Of a DNA stretch of 47,260 bases, positions 1-7,506 are shown piece after piece. The translations under genes and the position numbers were made by a program. Under the pieces are notes generated by a model. It ran no database searches, was not told where the DNA came from, and was given only the letters and a program-made list of their open reading frames with translations. Source of the DNA: Sphingomonas sp. Leaf407 (lineage in GTDB: Bacteria; Pseudomonadota; Alphaproteobacteria; Sphingomonadales; Sphingomonadaceae); NCBI RefSeq assembly GCF_001425385.1, contig NZ_LMQO01000003.1, positions 575,395 through 622,654 on the forward strand, read 5' to 3'. How positions within the stretch are numbered: the first letter of the stretch is position 1; the number at the start of each line of letters is the position of its first letter.

Positions 1-12
1 CAGGGAGGGGAG
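1..12. repeat. Edge fragment of G-rich palindromic repeat (family 2)
   Basis: The first 12 bases match the outer end of the family-2 repeat seen complete at 16657-16766 (its closing CAGGGAGGGGAG). The rest of the copy would lie outside the window, so this is only a likely fragment. Confidence 0.4.
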
Positions 13-30
13 TACTTATCTTTTGCCCCG

Positions 31-810
31 TCAGAAACTCGGCAGGTTCGGATCGCCGTCGCCCAGCGGCACATGGATGCCGCATTCGACCTTTTCCCAG
101 CCGGCCCAGCGGCCCGAGCGGGGGTCTTCGCCGGGCTTCACCCGGTTGGTGCAGGGCGCGCAGCCGATCGAGGGGAAGCCCTGTTCGACCAGCGGGTGAC
201 GCGGCAGGTCGTGTTCGGCGAAATAGGCGTCGATGTCGGCCGGGGTCCAGGTGATGAGCGGATTGACCTTCAACCGGCCCGCTGTGTCCGACGTGTCGAG
301 TTCGAAGCGGGGGAGCGCGGTGCGCGTCGCCGACTGGAACGCCTTGCGCCCGGTGAAGCTGGCGTCGAAGCCGGTCATCGCGCGGGCCAGCGGTTCGACC
401 TTGCGGATGTCGCAGCAGCCATCGGGGTCGTAGGACCAGCGCAGGCCGGTCGAATCCTTCGCCGCCAGCAGCGCGGGGTCGGGTTCGAGGTTGCGGAAGT
501 CGGTGAGGCCGAGCCGGCGCACCAGCAGGTCGCGATAGGCGAGCGTTTCGGGGAAATGCTTGCCCGTCTCCAGGAACAGCACCGGCACCGAAGCGTCGAT
601 CGTGGCGACGAGGTGGAGCAGCACCGCCGATTCCGCGCCGAACGACGAGACGATCGCGACCTCGCCCAGCATCCGCTCCTTGAGGACGGTGGCGAGCATC
701 TCCTGCGTCGTGGCACCGCGGAACAGGTTGTTGAGGCGGTGCGCGTCGGCGGTGGTGAAGCGCGGGCCGGTGTCGATCCGGTCGCGGATGCGGCTGTCGA
801 TCTCAGCCAT
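31..810 (-). CDS. cysH: Adenylyl-sulfate (APS) reductase, thioredoxin-dependent
   Basis: 259 residues. It reduces activated sulfate to sulfite in the cytoplasm using thioredoxin. The PP-loop nucleotide-binding motif SSFGAES is at residues 55-61. The paired cysteines CC (132-133) and CxxC (217, 220) match the [4Fe-4S] ligands that separate APS reductases from PAPS reductases. The catalytic cysteine is in ECGIH (C243). An upstream ATG at 861 is open, but the ATG at 810 gives the normal family N-terminus and overlaps the stop of the DUF934 gene by 8 bases, as expected for translational coupling. It is the last gene of the sulfur cluster. Confidence 0.95.
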   Translation of the reverse strand: MAEIDSRIRDRIDTGPRFTTADAHRLNNLFRGATTQEMLATVLKERMLGEVAIVSSFGAESAVLLHLVATIDASVPVLFLETGKHFPETLAYRDLLVRRLGLTDFRNLEPDPALLAAKDSTGLRWSYDPDGCCDIRKVEPLARAMTGFDASFTGRKAFQSATRTALPRFELDTSDTAGRLKVNPLITWTPADIDAYFAEHDLPRHPLVEQGFPSIGCAPCTNRVKPGEDPRSGRWAGWEKVECGIHVPLGDGDPNLPSF

Positions 811-1228
811 GCCGGCGCTTCCATACGGGCACATGCCCGTCGGCCGCGGCCTGATAGACATCGTCGTAGCGGGTGAGGGCGCGTTCCAGCGCGGCGGAAT
901 CGATCGGCTGGGCGGGGGCGAAACTGTCGAAGCCGCAGCGGCGCATCAGCGGCAACTGGTCGACCAGCACATCGCCCTCGGCGCGCAGTTCGCCGGTATA
1001 GCCCGCTTCGCGCAGGATGCGGCCGGCGGAATAGCCGCGCCCGTCGCGGAACTTGGGAAAGCTGACCTCGATCAGCGAGAGCCGGTCGAGGTGCGGCAAC
1101 AGCTCGCGCGCGTCGTCGCCCGCCTCGATCCGCACGGCGGTGGCGTTCGATTGCCCCAGAAAGGCGTCGAGGGTGACGGCGGGTTCGTCATGGCCCGCGT
1201 CGTCGCGGAAGCGCAGCGCCTCAACCAT
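803..1228 (-). CDS. DUF934 domain protein of the sulfite reductase operon
   Basis: 141 residues with no signal peptide or membrane segment. The family is found beside sulfite reductase and APS/PAPS reductase genes in proteobacteria and has no firmly assigned reaction; the context suggests an accessory role in sulfite reduction. The central FPKFRDGRGYSAGRILRE stretch is typical of the family. The start ATG at 1228 overlaps the cysI stop by 8 bases and its end overlaps the cysH start by 8, so all three genes are probably translated together. Confidence 0.85.
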   Translation of the reverse strand: MVEALRFRDDAGHDEPAVTLDAFLGQSNATAVRIEAGDDARELLPHLDRLSLIEVSFPKFRDGRGYSAGRILREAGYTGELRAEGDVLVDQLPLMRRCGFDSFAPAQPIDSAALERALTRYDDVYQAAADGHVPVWKRRHG

Positions 1229-2855
1229 AGATGGCCTCCTTGAACGGTTCCATGCCGATCCGGCGATAGGTGTCGACGAACCGCTCGCCCTGTTCGCGTG
1301 TCGCCAGATAGCGCTCGGTCACGCGCTCGATCGCATCGACCACGCCGTCCTCCGAGAAGCCGGGGCCGGTGATCTTGCCGAGGCTCACGTCCTCCGCGCC
1401 CGATCCGCCCAGCAGCAACTGGTAATTCTCGGTGCCCTTCCGATCGACGCCAAGGATTCCGATGTGGCCCGCGTGATGATGGCCGCAGGCGTTGATGCAG
1501 CCGCTGATCTTGAGCTTCAGTTCGCCCAGATCGCGCTGGCGCACCGGATCGGCGAAGCGGTCGGCAATCTTTTGCGCGAGCGGGATCGAGCGCGCGTTGG
1601 CGAGGCTGCAATAGTCGAGGCCGGGGCAGGCGATGATGTCGGTGATGAGGTCGAGGTTCGCCTCGGCCAGCCCGATCTCGACCAGCCGGTCGTAGACGCT
1701 ACGCAGATCGGCCGAGCGGACATGCGGCAGGACGATGTTCTGCGCGTGGGTGACGCGCAGTTCGTCGAAGCTGTATGCTTCGGCCAGATCGGCCATCGCA
1801 TCGATCTGATCGGCAGAGGCATCGCCGGGGATGCCGCCGGCGGGCTTCAGGCTGATCGTGACGATCGTATAGCCCGCACGCTTGTGGGCGTGGGTATTCT
1901 GGTCGAGCCATGCGGCGAAGCCGGCATCGCTGCGATCGACCGGGGCATCGCCGGAGGTGTCGGCGAAGGCCGGGTCGGCGAAGAAGGCGGCGATGCGGTC
2001 GAACTCCGCCTGTGGCGGATCGATGCCCAGCGTTTTGATATGCGCGAATTCCTCCGCCACCTCGGCGCGATATTTGTCGACGCCGATCTCGTGGATCAGG
2101 ATCTTGATCCGCGCCTTGTACATATTGTCGCGCCGGCCGTAGCGGTTGTAGACCCGCAGGCAGGCTTCGAGATAGCTCATCAGGTCGGGCAGGGCCACGA
2201 AGTCGTTGACCAGCGGCGCGATCATCGGGGTACGGCCCATGCCACCGCCGACATAGACCTGCGCGCCGGCAACGCCGTCGCGCTCAACGATACGCAGGCC
2301 GATGTCGTGGAGGCGCATCGCGGCGCGGTCCTCGTCCGCCGCGATCACCGCGATCTTGAACTTGCGCGGCAGGTAGCTGAATTCGGGGTGGAAGGTCGAC
2401 CATTGTCGCAGCAGCTCGGCCCAGGGGCGCGGGTCGGTCGTCTCGTCGGCGGCGGCGCCGGCGAACTGGTCGGAACTGATGTTGCGGATGCAGTTGCCGC
2501 TGGTCTGGATGGCGTGCATCTCGACCTTGGCCAGCTTTTCGAGAATGTCGGGCGTGTCGGCCAGCTTGATCCAGTTGAACTGGAGATTCTGGCGCGTAGT
2601 GAAATGGCCGTAATCGCGGTCATAGGTGCGCGCGATGTCGGCCAGCGTCCGCATCTGCAGCCCCGAGAGCGTGCCATAGGGGATGGCGACGCGCAGCATA
2701 TAGGCGTGGAGCTGGAGATAGAGGCCGTTCATCAGCCTGAGCGGCTTGAACTGGTCCTCGGTCAGATGGCCCGACAGGCGGCGTTCGACCTGATCGCGGA
2801 ACTCGGCCACGCGGGCGTCGACGATCGACTGGTCATAGGTGTCGTATTGATACAT
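1221..2855 (-). CDS. cysI: Sulfite/nitrite reductase hemoprotein (siroheme, 4Fe-4S)
   Basis: 544 residues. It carries out six-electron reduction of sulfite to sulfide in cysteine synthesis. The siroheme/[4Fe-4S] ligand pattern is present: C410-x5-C416 (CPGLDYC) and C453-x3-C457 (GCINACGHHH). The ferredoxin-like half with TSGNCIRNISSDQ lies at about 118-130. The start ATG is preceded by AGGAAG at ordinary spacing. The neighbours (siroheme methyltransferase and APS reductase) favour sulfite over nitrite as substrate. No separate flavoprotein CysJ is seen here, so the electron donor is unknown, possibly ferredoxin. Confidence 0.93.
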   Translation of the reverse strand: MYQYDTYDQSIVDARVAEFRDQVERRLSGHLTEDQFKPLRLMNGLYLQLHAYMLRVAIPYGTLSGLQMRTLADIARTYDRDYGHFTTRQNLQFNWIKLADTPDILEKLAKVEMHAIQTSGNCIRNISSDQFAGAAADETTDPRPWAELLRQWSTFHPEFSYLPRKFKIAVIAADEDRAAMRLHDIGLRIVERDGVAGAQVYVGGGMGRTPMIAPLVNDFVALPDLMSYLEACLRVYNRYGRRDNMYKARIKILIHEIGVDKYRAEVAEEFAHIKTLGIDPPQAEFDRIAAFFADPAFADTSGDAPVDRSDAGFAAWLDQNTHAHKRAGYTIVTISLKPAGGIPGDASADQIDAMADLAEAYSFDELRVTHAQNIVLPHVRSADLRSVYDRLVEIGLAEANLDLITDIIACPGLDYCSLANARSIPLAQKIADRFADPVRQRDLGELKLKISGCINACGHHHAGHIGILGVDRKGTENYQLLLGGSGAEDVSLGKITGPGFSEDGVVDAIERVTERYLATREQGERFVDTYRRIGMEPFKEAIYG

Positions 2856-2891
2856 CGCTTGCTTCCTAGACCTTCGCGGGGGCGGCGAGGT

Positions 2892-3188
2892 TCAAATGAC
2901 CCACGCGCCCGCTTGCGCGTCGGCGGGCTTGAGCGTCAGGTCGGTACGCACGGTGGGGCCGAGCGCGCGGATGCGGTCCTTGATATGGGCCGGGCGGGGT
3001 CCGTCGGGCGTCGCCACCGCGTCGATCACATAGGGCACGTTGACGCGGCGCGCGGCTTCCTCGGTCTGGGCGATGCGCTCGCCGTCCTCGCCGACATCGG
3101 CGGCATCCTCGACATGGCGCGACCAGTCGGTCCCGGTCCACCATGTCACGTCGCCGGTGGGCAAGTCGTTGCCCGTGAGCAGCTTCAT
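2892..3188 (-). CDS. DUF2849 domain protein
   Basis: 98 residues, beginning MKLLTGNDLPTGDVTWWTG. This small cytoplasmic family is known as a companion of alphaproteobacterial sulfite reductase genes and its function is not established. I chose the ATG at 3188 because it overlaps the upstream methyltransferase stop in an ATGA arrangement and begins with the family motif; a longer open frame runs upstream but is a shadow of that gene. A 36-base gap separates it from cysI. Confidence 0.85.
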   Translation of the reverse strand: MKLLTGNDLPTGDVTWWTGTDWSRHVEDAADVGEDGERIAQTEEAARRVNVPYVIDAVATPDGPRPAHIKDRIRALGPTVRTDLTLKPADAQAGAWVI

Positions 3189-3973
3189 GCCATTGCCTCC
3201 GCTGCGGTCGCCCATGCGCCGAGCTTGTCCTCGGCATCGGCCAGTTGCACCACTTCGCCCACCACGATCACCGCCGGGCTGCCGACGCGCTCGCGCGCGA
3301 CCATCGGCCCCAGATCGGCGAGGAGGGTGCGCAGCGCGCGGGCATCGGCATAGGTGCCGCGTTCGAGCACCGCGACCGGCATATCGGGGGCGACGCCGTC
3401 GGCCATCAGCTTGTCGGCGATGGCCTCGGCGGTGGCGACGCCCATGTAGATCACCAGCGTCCGCCCCTGTCCGGCAAGGCCCGACCAATCCTGTTCCGAC
3501 AGGCCCTTGCACTGGCCGGCGACGAAGCTGACCGCCGACGACCAGTCGCGGTGGGTGAGCGGCAGCATCGCGCCCGCCGCGCAGCCGAGCGCCGCCGAGA
3601 CACCGGGGATGACCTCGACGGGGAGGCCGGCGGCGCGGACCGCTTCGACTTCCTCGCCGCCGCGGCCGAAGATGAACGGATCGCCGCCCTTCAGCCGGAC
3701 GACGATCGCGCCGGTCTTTACGTGGGCGACGATCAGCGCGTTGATCGCCTCCTGCGGCAGCGTGTGGCGGGCGCGCTGCTTGGCGACCGAGATGCGCTGC
3801 GCGGTGGCGGGGGCATGGTCGAGAACGCGCGGGTCGATCAGCCCGTCGTGGACGACAACGTCGGCAGATTTCAGCGCCTCGACCGCGCGGACGGTCAGCA
3901 GGCCCGGATCGCCCGGCCCGGCGCCGACGAGGATGACGCGCCCGCGCGCGGTGGGATCGAGTAGACTTGCCAT
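3185..3973 (-). CDS. cobA: Uroporphyrinogen-III C-methyltransferase (siroheme synthesis)
   Basis: 262 residues. It transfers two methyl groups from SAM to uroporphyrinogen III to give precorrin-2, the precursor of siroheme used by the adjacent sulfite reductase. Motifs: VGAGPGDPGLLT at the N-terminus, VRLKGGDPFIFGRGGEE, and PVEVIPGVSAALG. It is the short, methyltransferase-only form without the oxidase/ferrochelatase domain of CysG. The reading frame is open to 4090, but that extension runs into a palindromic repeat, so the ATG at 3973 is the true start. It is the first gene of the cluster. Confidence 0.93.
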   Translation of the reverse strand: MASLLDPTARGRVILVGAGPGDPGLLTVRAVEALKSADVVVHDGLIDPRVLDHAPATAQRISVAKQRARHTLPQEAINALIVAHVKTGAIVVRLKGGDPFIFGRGGEEVEAVRAAGLPVEVIPGVSAALGCAAGAMLPLTHRDWSSAVSFVAGQCKGLSEQDWSGLAGQGRTLVIYMGVATAEAIADKLMADGVAPDMPVAVLERGTYADARALRTLLADLGPMVARERVGSPAVIVVGEVVQLADAEDKLGAWATAAEAMA

Positions 3974-4062
3974 GGTGGAATAGATGCGGGGCGGGCGGGG
4001 TTTGCGCAACCGACGCTTGCTTGGGGGACGGGTAGGGATTCTTTTCCTGTACCCGACCACCC

Positions 4063-4160
4063 CGTCATTCCGGCGCAGGCCGGAATCCATGGATACGGGC
4101 GGGTGCGATGGAGCCGCTACCGTCGCCTGTCCATGGATCCCGGCCTGCGCCGGGATGACG
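4063..4160. repeat. Paired inverted palindromic repeat (family 1)
   Basis: Two inverted arms of about 30 bases, each itself a hairpin (ATTCCGGCGCAGGCCGGAAT type), flank a variable spacer of about 38 bases. Outer ends are CGTCATTC and GGATGACG. The arms are not identical: one uses TTCCGG, the other TCCCGG. It lies between cobA and the GH5 gene. Confidence 0.85.
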
Positions 4161-4168
4161 GGTGGGTG

Positions 4169-5497
4169 TCACCCGATCGCCTGCATCGCCCTTGCCTGCG
4201 CGGCGACCAGTGCCAGCGTCGAGGCGTCGGTGTCGAACACGCCGTACCAGCCCTGCGGTTCGTGCGGGGGGTCGCCCATGTACTGGAGGTCGCCGGGGTG
4301 GAAGCGCCAGTCGGCGTTTTTCGTCCGCGCCTCGCCGTTCCATGCCCAGAAGTTGGTGCCGGCGGTCGGCCCGCCGCTTTGCGCGTCGGCGAGTGCCAGG
4401 CGGTGGAGCAACTGGTAGAAGCGGTCCTTGTAGACGATCGATGCTTTCGGATCGTTGCTGCCGCCGTCGCGCGGATAGCCGAATTCTTCGATCACCATCG
4501 GCTTGTTCAGGTCGCGGGCGATGGCGATGTGCTTGCGGACATAGTCCTCGACCAGCGTCTCGCCCCGGGCATAGGTTCGCGCCAAGTCCTTCTGGTCGAC
4601 CCAGGTCCAGTTGTTCGGCCAGACATGGACCGTCAGATAGTCGATCGAATCGAACGCATGTTCGGTGCGGACGATGTCGGTCTGTTCGAGGCTGCCCTTC
4701 AACCCCTCGCTGCCGGTCGACACCAGATGATTGGCGTCGAGCGACTTGATGAGGCGGGCGGTGCCGTCGACCCAGCCGTAGAAGTCGGGCAGCTTCGCAT
4801 GCGCCAGATCACCCGCCGGGCGCGGTTCGTTGCAGAGCTGCCACGCCATCACCGCCGGATCGTCGCGGTACGGCTTGCCGGTCACGCGGTTGGTGCGCGT
4901 CACGACCGCGCGGACATAGGCGTGGTAGAGCGCCACCGCGCGGGCATTGCCGTAGAAGCGCGAATTGGAATTGGGGAATTCGGGCCATGGGTGCTTGGGG
5001 TCGCCCATGTCGATCCACGGTTCGCCGACATAGCTGAGATAGGTCATCAGCCCGCCCGACCATTCCCAGAAGTTGGTCAGGCACAACACGGCGGTCATCC
5101 CCCGCCGCGCGATCTCCGCCATCGCCCAGTCGAGCCCGGCGAGCATCGTTTCGTTATAATCGGCGCTGGCGGTGCGGAAGCCGGGCTTGATCGAATTGTT
5201 GAGCGGACCTTCCTCGGCCGAGGCCATGATGCGCAGGTTGGTGACGCCCGCCGCCTTCAACCGGTCGAGTTCGCGCGACAGGCGGGCGCGGTCCCCGTAA
5301 GGCGCATTGGCACCGAGCCATGCCGCATACCACAGGTTCGCGCCGGCGAAGCGATAGGGCCTGTCGCCCTGCATCAGCCGCATGCCGTCGCGGCGGATGA
5401 ACGGGCTGGCCGCCGTGGTGCCGGGCGGGGTCTGTCCGGTGGCGGCGCATCCCGCCAGAACCAGCCCGCCCGCAAGGACGGAACGACGATCGACCAC
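4169..5497 (-). CDS. GH5-family mannanase-like lipoprotein
   Basis: 442 residues. The N-terminus carries a Tat-like RR and a lipobox (LVLAGC, C17), so it is probably a membrane-anchored periplasmic or surface enzyme. Clan GH-A catalytic residues are visible: acid/base E224 in LCNEPRP and nucleophile E338 in VIEEFG. Overall layout and the FWAWNGEAR segment resemble bacterial endo-beta-1,4-mannanases (GH5_7-like), but the substrate is inferred. The start is GTG: the preceding in-frame codon but one is a stop, and GGGAGA sits about 8 bases upstream. It is monocistronic, with repeats on both sides. Confidence 0.85.
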   Translation of the reverse strand: MVDRRSVLAGGLVLAGCAATGQTPPGTTAASPFIRRDGMRLMQGDRPYRFAGANLWYAAWLGANAPYGDRARLSRELDRLKAAGVTNLRIMASAEEGPLNNSIKPGFRTASADYNETMLAGLDWAMAEIARRGMTAVLCLTNFWEWSGGLMTYLSYVGEPWIDMGDPKHPWPEFPNSNSRFYGNARAVALYHAYVRAVVTRTNRVTGKPYRDDPAVMAWQLCNEPRPAGDLAHAKLPDFYGWVDGTARLIKSLDANHLVSTGSEGLKGSLEQTDIVRTEHAFDSIDYLTVHVWPNNWTWVDQKDLARTYARGETLVEDYVRKHIAIARDLNKPMVIEEFGYPRDGGSNDPKASIVYKDRFYQLLHRLALADAQSGGPTAGTNFWAWNGEARTKNADWRFHPGDLQYMGDPPHEPQGWYGVFDTDASTLALVAAQARAMQAIG

Positions 5498-5605
5498 GGC
5501 TCATCTCCCTATTTGTTTTTCTTATTCCTTTCTATCGCAACCGGCGGCGCTCGCAACCTTCTTCGTCGGGGCGAATCGACATTCAACGATATGCCGTCCC
5601 GATCT

Positions 5606-5716
5606 GCTCCCCTCCCTGGAAGGGAGGGGTTGGGGGTGGGTCGGCCGGTTGCGGAGCGCTTGCATTTCCTCGCGGGCCGACCCACCCCCGGCCCCTCCCT
5701 TGTCGGGGAGGGGAGC
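5606..5716. repeat. Paired inverted G-rich palindromic repeat (family 2)
   Basis: Two inverted arms of about 42 bases start and end with GCTCCCCTCCCT and AGGGAGGGG-type sequence and contain the inner GGGGGTGGGTCGGCC / GGCCGACCCACCCCC pair. The spacer is about 28 bases. It fills most of the gap between the GH5 and astD genes. Confidence 0.85.
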
Positions 5717-5754
5717 AGCCAAGCGCCGCCGTCTGGCTGAATGTCGATCCGGCC

Positions 5755-7164
5755 CTATTCGTTGGCAAGGCCGATGCCGATCGAGGCGCGCGGCTGTTCC
5801 GCTTCGGCCGAGACGACCGGATAGGCGCAGTAATCGGCGGCGTAATAGGCCGAGGGGCGGTGATTGCCCGACCAGCCGACCCCGCCAAACGGTGCTGCGG
5901 ACGAAGCGCCGTTGGTCGGCCGGTTCCAGTTGACGATCCCCGCGCGGATATTGGCCCAGAAGGCGTCGTAGAGCCGCGGGTCCTGCGCCACCAGCGCGGC
6001 GGACAGGCCGTAATTGGTGTTGTTCGCCTCGGCGATTGCATCCTCGAAACTGTCGACGCGGAACACCTGCAGCAGCGGGCCGAACAGTTCGATGTCGCTG
6101 CGCTCGGCGGTGTCGGACATGTCGATGATGCCGGGGGTGAGGAACGGCCGCCCCTCGATCAGCCGGCGCAGATAGCGCAACGGGCGACCGCCGCGCGCCG
6201 ATAAGGACAGGAAGCTTTCGGTCAACTGGTCGGCGGCGTCGTTGTCGATCACCGGCCCCATGAACGGTGCCGGATCGGCATGGGGTTCGCCGATGATGAG
6301 CCGGTCGCACAGCCGGCCGATCTCCGCCAGCAGCGGTTCGGCCAGCCGCCGCTCGACGATCAGCCGGCGCGCGGCGGTGCAGCGTTGTCCGGCACTGGTG
6401 AAGGCGGACTGCACCACCAGCACGGCGGCCGAATAGAGGTCGGGCGTGCCCCACACCACGATCGGATTGTTGCCGCCCATCTCCAGCGCGAGGATCTTGC
6501 CCGGCGTCTCGGCGAACTGGCGGTTGAGCGCGACGCCGGTGCGCGCCGATCCGGTGAACAGCAGCCCGTCGATGTCGGGGTGTTGCGACAGCGCGCGCCC
6601 TTCGTCCGCGCCGCCGATCAGCAGCCGCACGCACGCTTCGGGCACGCCCGCCGCGCGGTAGCAGTCGATCAGGAACGCACCCGATGCCGGGGTCTTTTCC
6701 GACGGCTTGAACACGATCGCATTGCCCGCGATCAGCGCGGGGACGATGTGGCCGTTGGGCAGGTGCGCCGGGAAATTATACGGCCCCAGCACCGCCAGCA
6801 CGCCATGCGGCTTGTGGCGCAGCGCCATGCGCGTGTTCATCGGCGATTCGAGCCGGCGCTGGCTGGTCCGATCGCTATAGGCGGTGACGGAGATGTCGAC
6901 CTTGGCGACGACCGTCTCGACCTCGCTGCGCGCTTCCCACAGCGGCTTGCCGGTTTCGCGGGCGATCACGTCGGCGAACGCCTCGGCGCGCTGGCGCACG
7001 ACATTGGCGAAGCGGCGCAGCGTTTCGACGCGGAAGGTGAGCGGACGCGACGCCCAGTCGGCCCAGCCGGCGCGCGCGGCGGCGACTTCGGCATCGGCAT
7101 CGCCGATGGCACCGCGCCACAGCGTTGCCCCGGTGGCGGGTTCGGTCGAGACGAGTTCGGCCAT
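5755..7164 (-). CDS. astD: N-succinylglutamate 5-semialdehyde dehydrogenase
   Basis: 469 residues, aldehyde dehydrogenase superfamily. It oxidises succinylglutamate semialdehyde in the arginine succinyltransferase pathway. Diagnostic segments: NTRMALRHKPHGVLAVLGPY, ALEMGGNNP, the catalytic cysteine in SAGQRCTAARR, and the C-terminal APFGGVGWSGNHRPSAYYAA typical of AstD. The frame stays open to 7455 only because it reads through two palindromic repeats; the ATG at 7164 gives the normal length. No other ast genes are nearby, so it is an orphan here. Confidence 0.9.
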   Translation of the reverse strand: MAELVSTEPATGATLWRGAIGDADAEVAAARAGWADWASRPLTFRVETLRRFANVVRQRAEAFADVIARETGKPLWEARSEVETVVAKVDISVTAYSDRTSQRRLESPMNTRMALRHKPHGVLAVLGPYNFPAHLPNGHIVPALIAGNAIVFKPSEKTPASGAFLIDCYRAAGVPEACVRLLIGGADEGRALSQHPDIDGLLFTGSARTGVALNRQFAETPGKILALEMGGNNPIVVWGTPDLYSAAVLVVQSAFTSAGQRCTAARRLIVERRLAEPLLAEIGRLCDRLIIGEPHADPAPFMGPVIDNDAADQLTESFLSLSARGGRPLRYLRRLIEGRPFLTPGIIDMSDTAERSDIELFGPLLQVFRVDSFEDAIAEANNTNYGLSAALVAQDPRLYDAFWANIRAGIVNWNRPTNGASSAAPFGGVGWSGNHRPSAYYAADYCAYPVVSAEAEQPRASIGIGLANE

Positions 7165-7263
7165 GATAGGGTGATCGACTCCTGAAACTAAGTCGTTCTT
7201 GGACCAGAACGGACCGGGATGCCAGATTTGTGGAATGGTGGCGGGTGCGCCACCCCGCCCCGT

Positions 7264-7358
7264 CGTCATTCCCGCGCAGGCGGGAATCCATACGCGCCGA
7301 CGTTGCGTCTCCAGCGCAGCCGTTGCGGCAATGGATCCCCGCCTGCGCGGGGATGACG
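7264..7358. repeat. Paired inverted palindromic repeat (family 1), copy 2
   Basis: Arms of the CGTCATTCCCGCGCAGG type face each other across a spacer of about 40 bases. With the next copy it occupies the 342-base stretch between astD and selO, in which I see no gene. Confidence 0.85.
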
Positions 7359-7383
7359 AGGGTTGGGTAGATGCTTTAACCTC

Positions 7384-7481
7384 CGTCATTCCGGCGAAGG
7401 CCGGAATCCATGGACACGAGCCGGTTGGATGGAAGCGCGACGTCACCCCATCCATGGATTCCGGCTTTCGCCGGAATGACG
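7384..7481. repeat. Paired inverted palindromic repeat (family 1), copy 3
   Basis: Arms of the CGTCATTCCGGCGAAGG type face each other; inner ends both carry TCCATGGA. A further half-palindrome (GGCCGGAATGACG) follows at about 7487-7500, suggesting a fourth partial arm next to the selO stop. Confidence 0.85.
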
Positions 7482-7506
7482 GGGGGAGGCCGGAATGACG
7501 ATGGGA

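Noticed and set aside
1053..3353. 766-residue plus-strand ORF over the sulfur genes
   Set aside because: It is a GC-driven shadow; the minus-strand genes carry recognisable motifs throughout.
7165..7455. 97-residue N-terminal extension of AstD
   Set aside because: It reads through palindromic repeats (peptides such as WIPAFAGMT and WIPACAGMT) and has no family counterpart.
4060..7490. Palindromic repeats as a CRISPR array
   Set aside because: The units are inverted pairs at irregular distances, not direct repeats with uniform spacers, and no cas gene is present.
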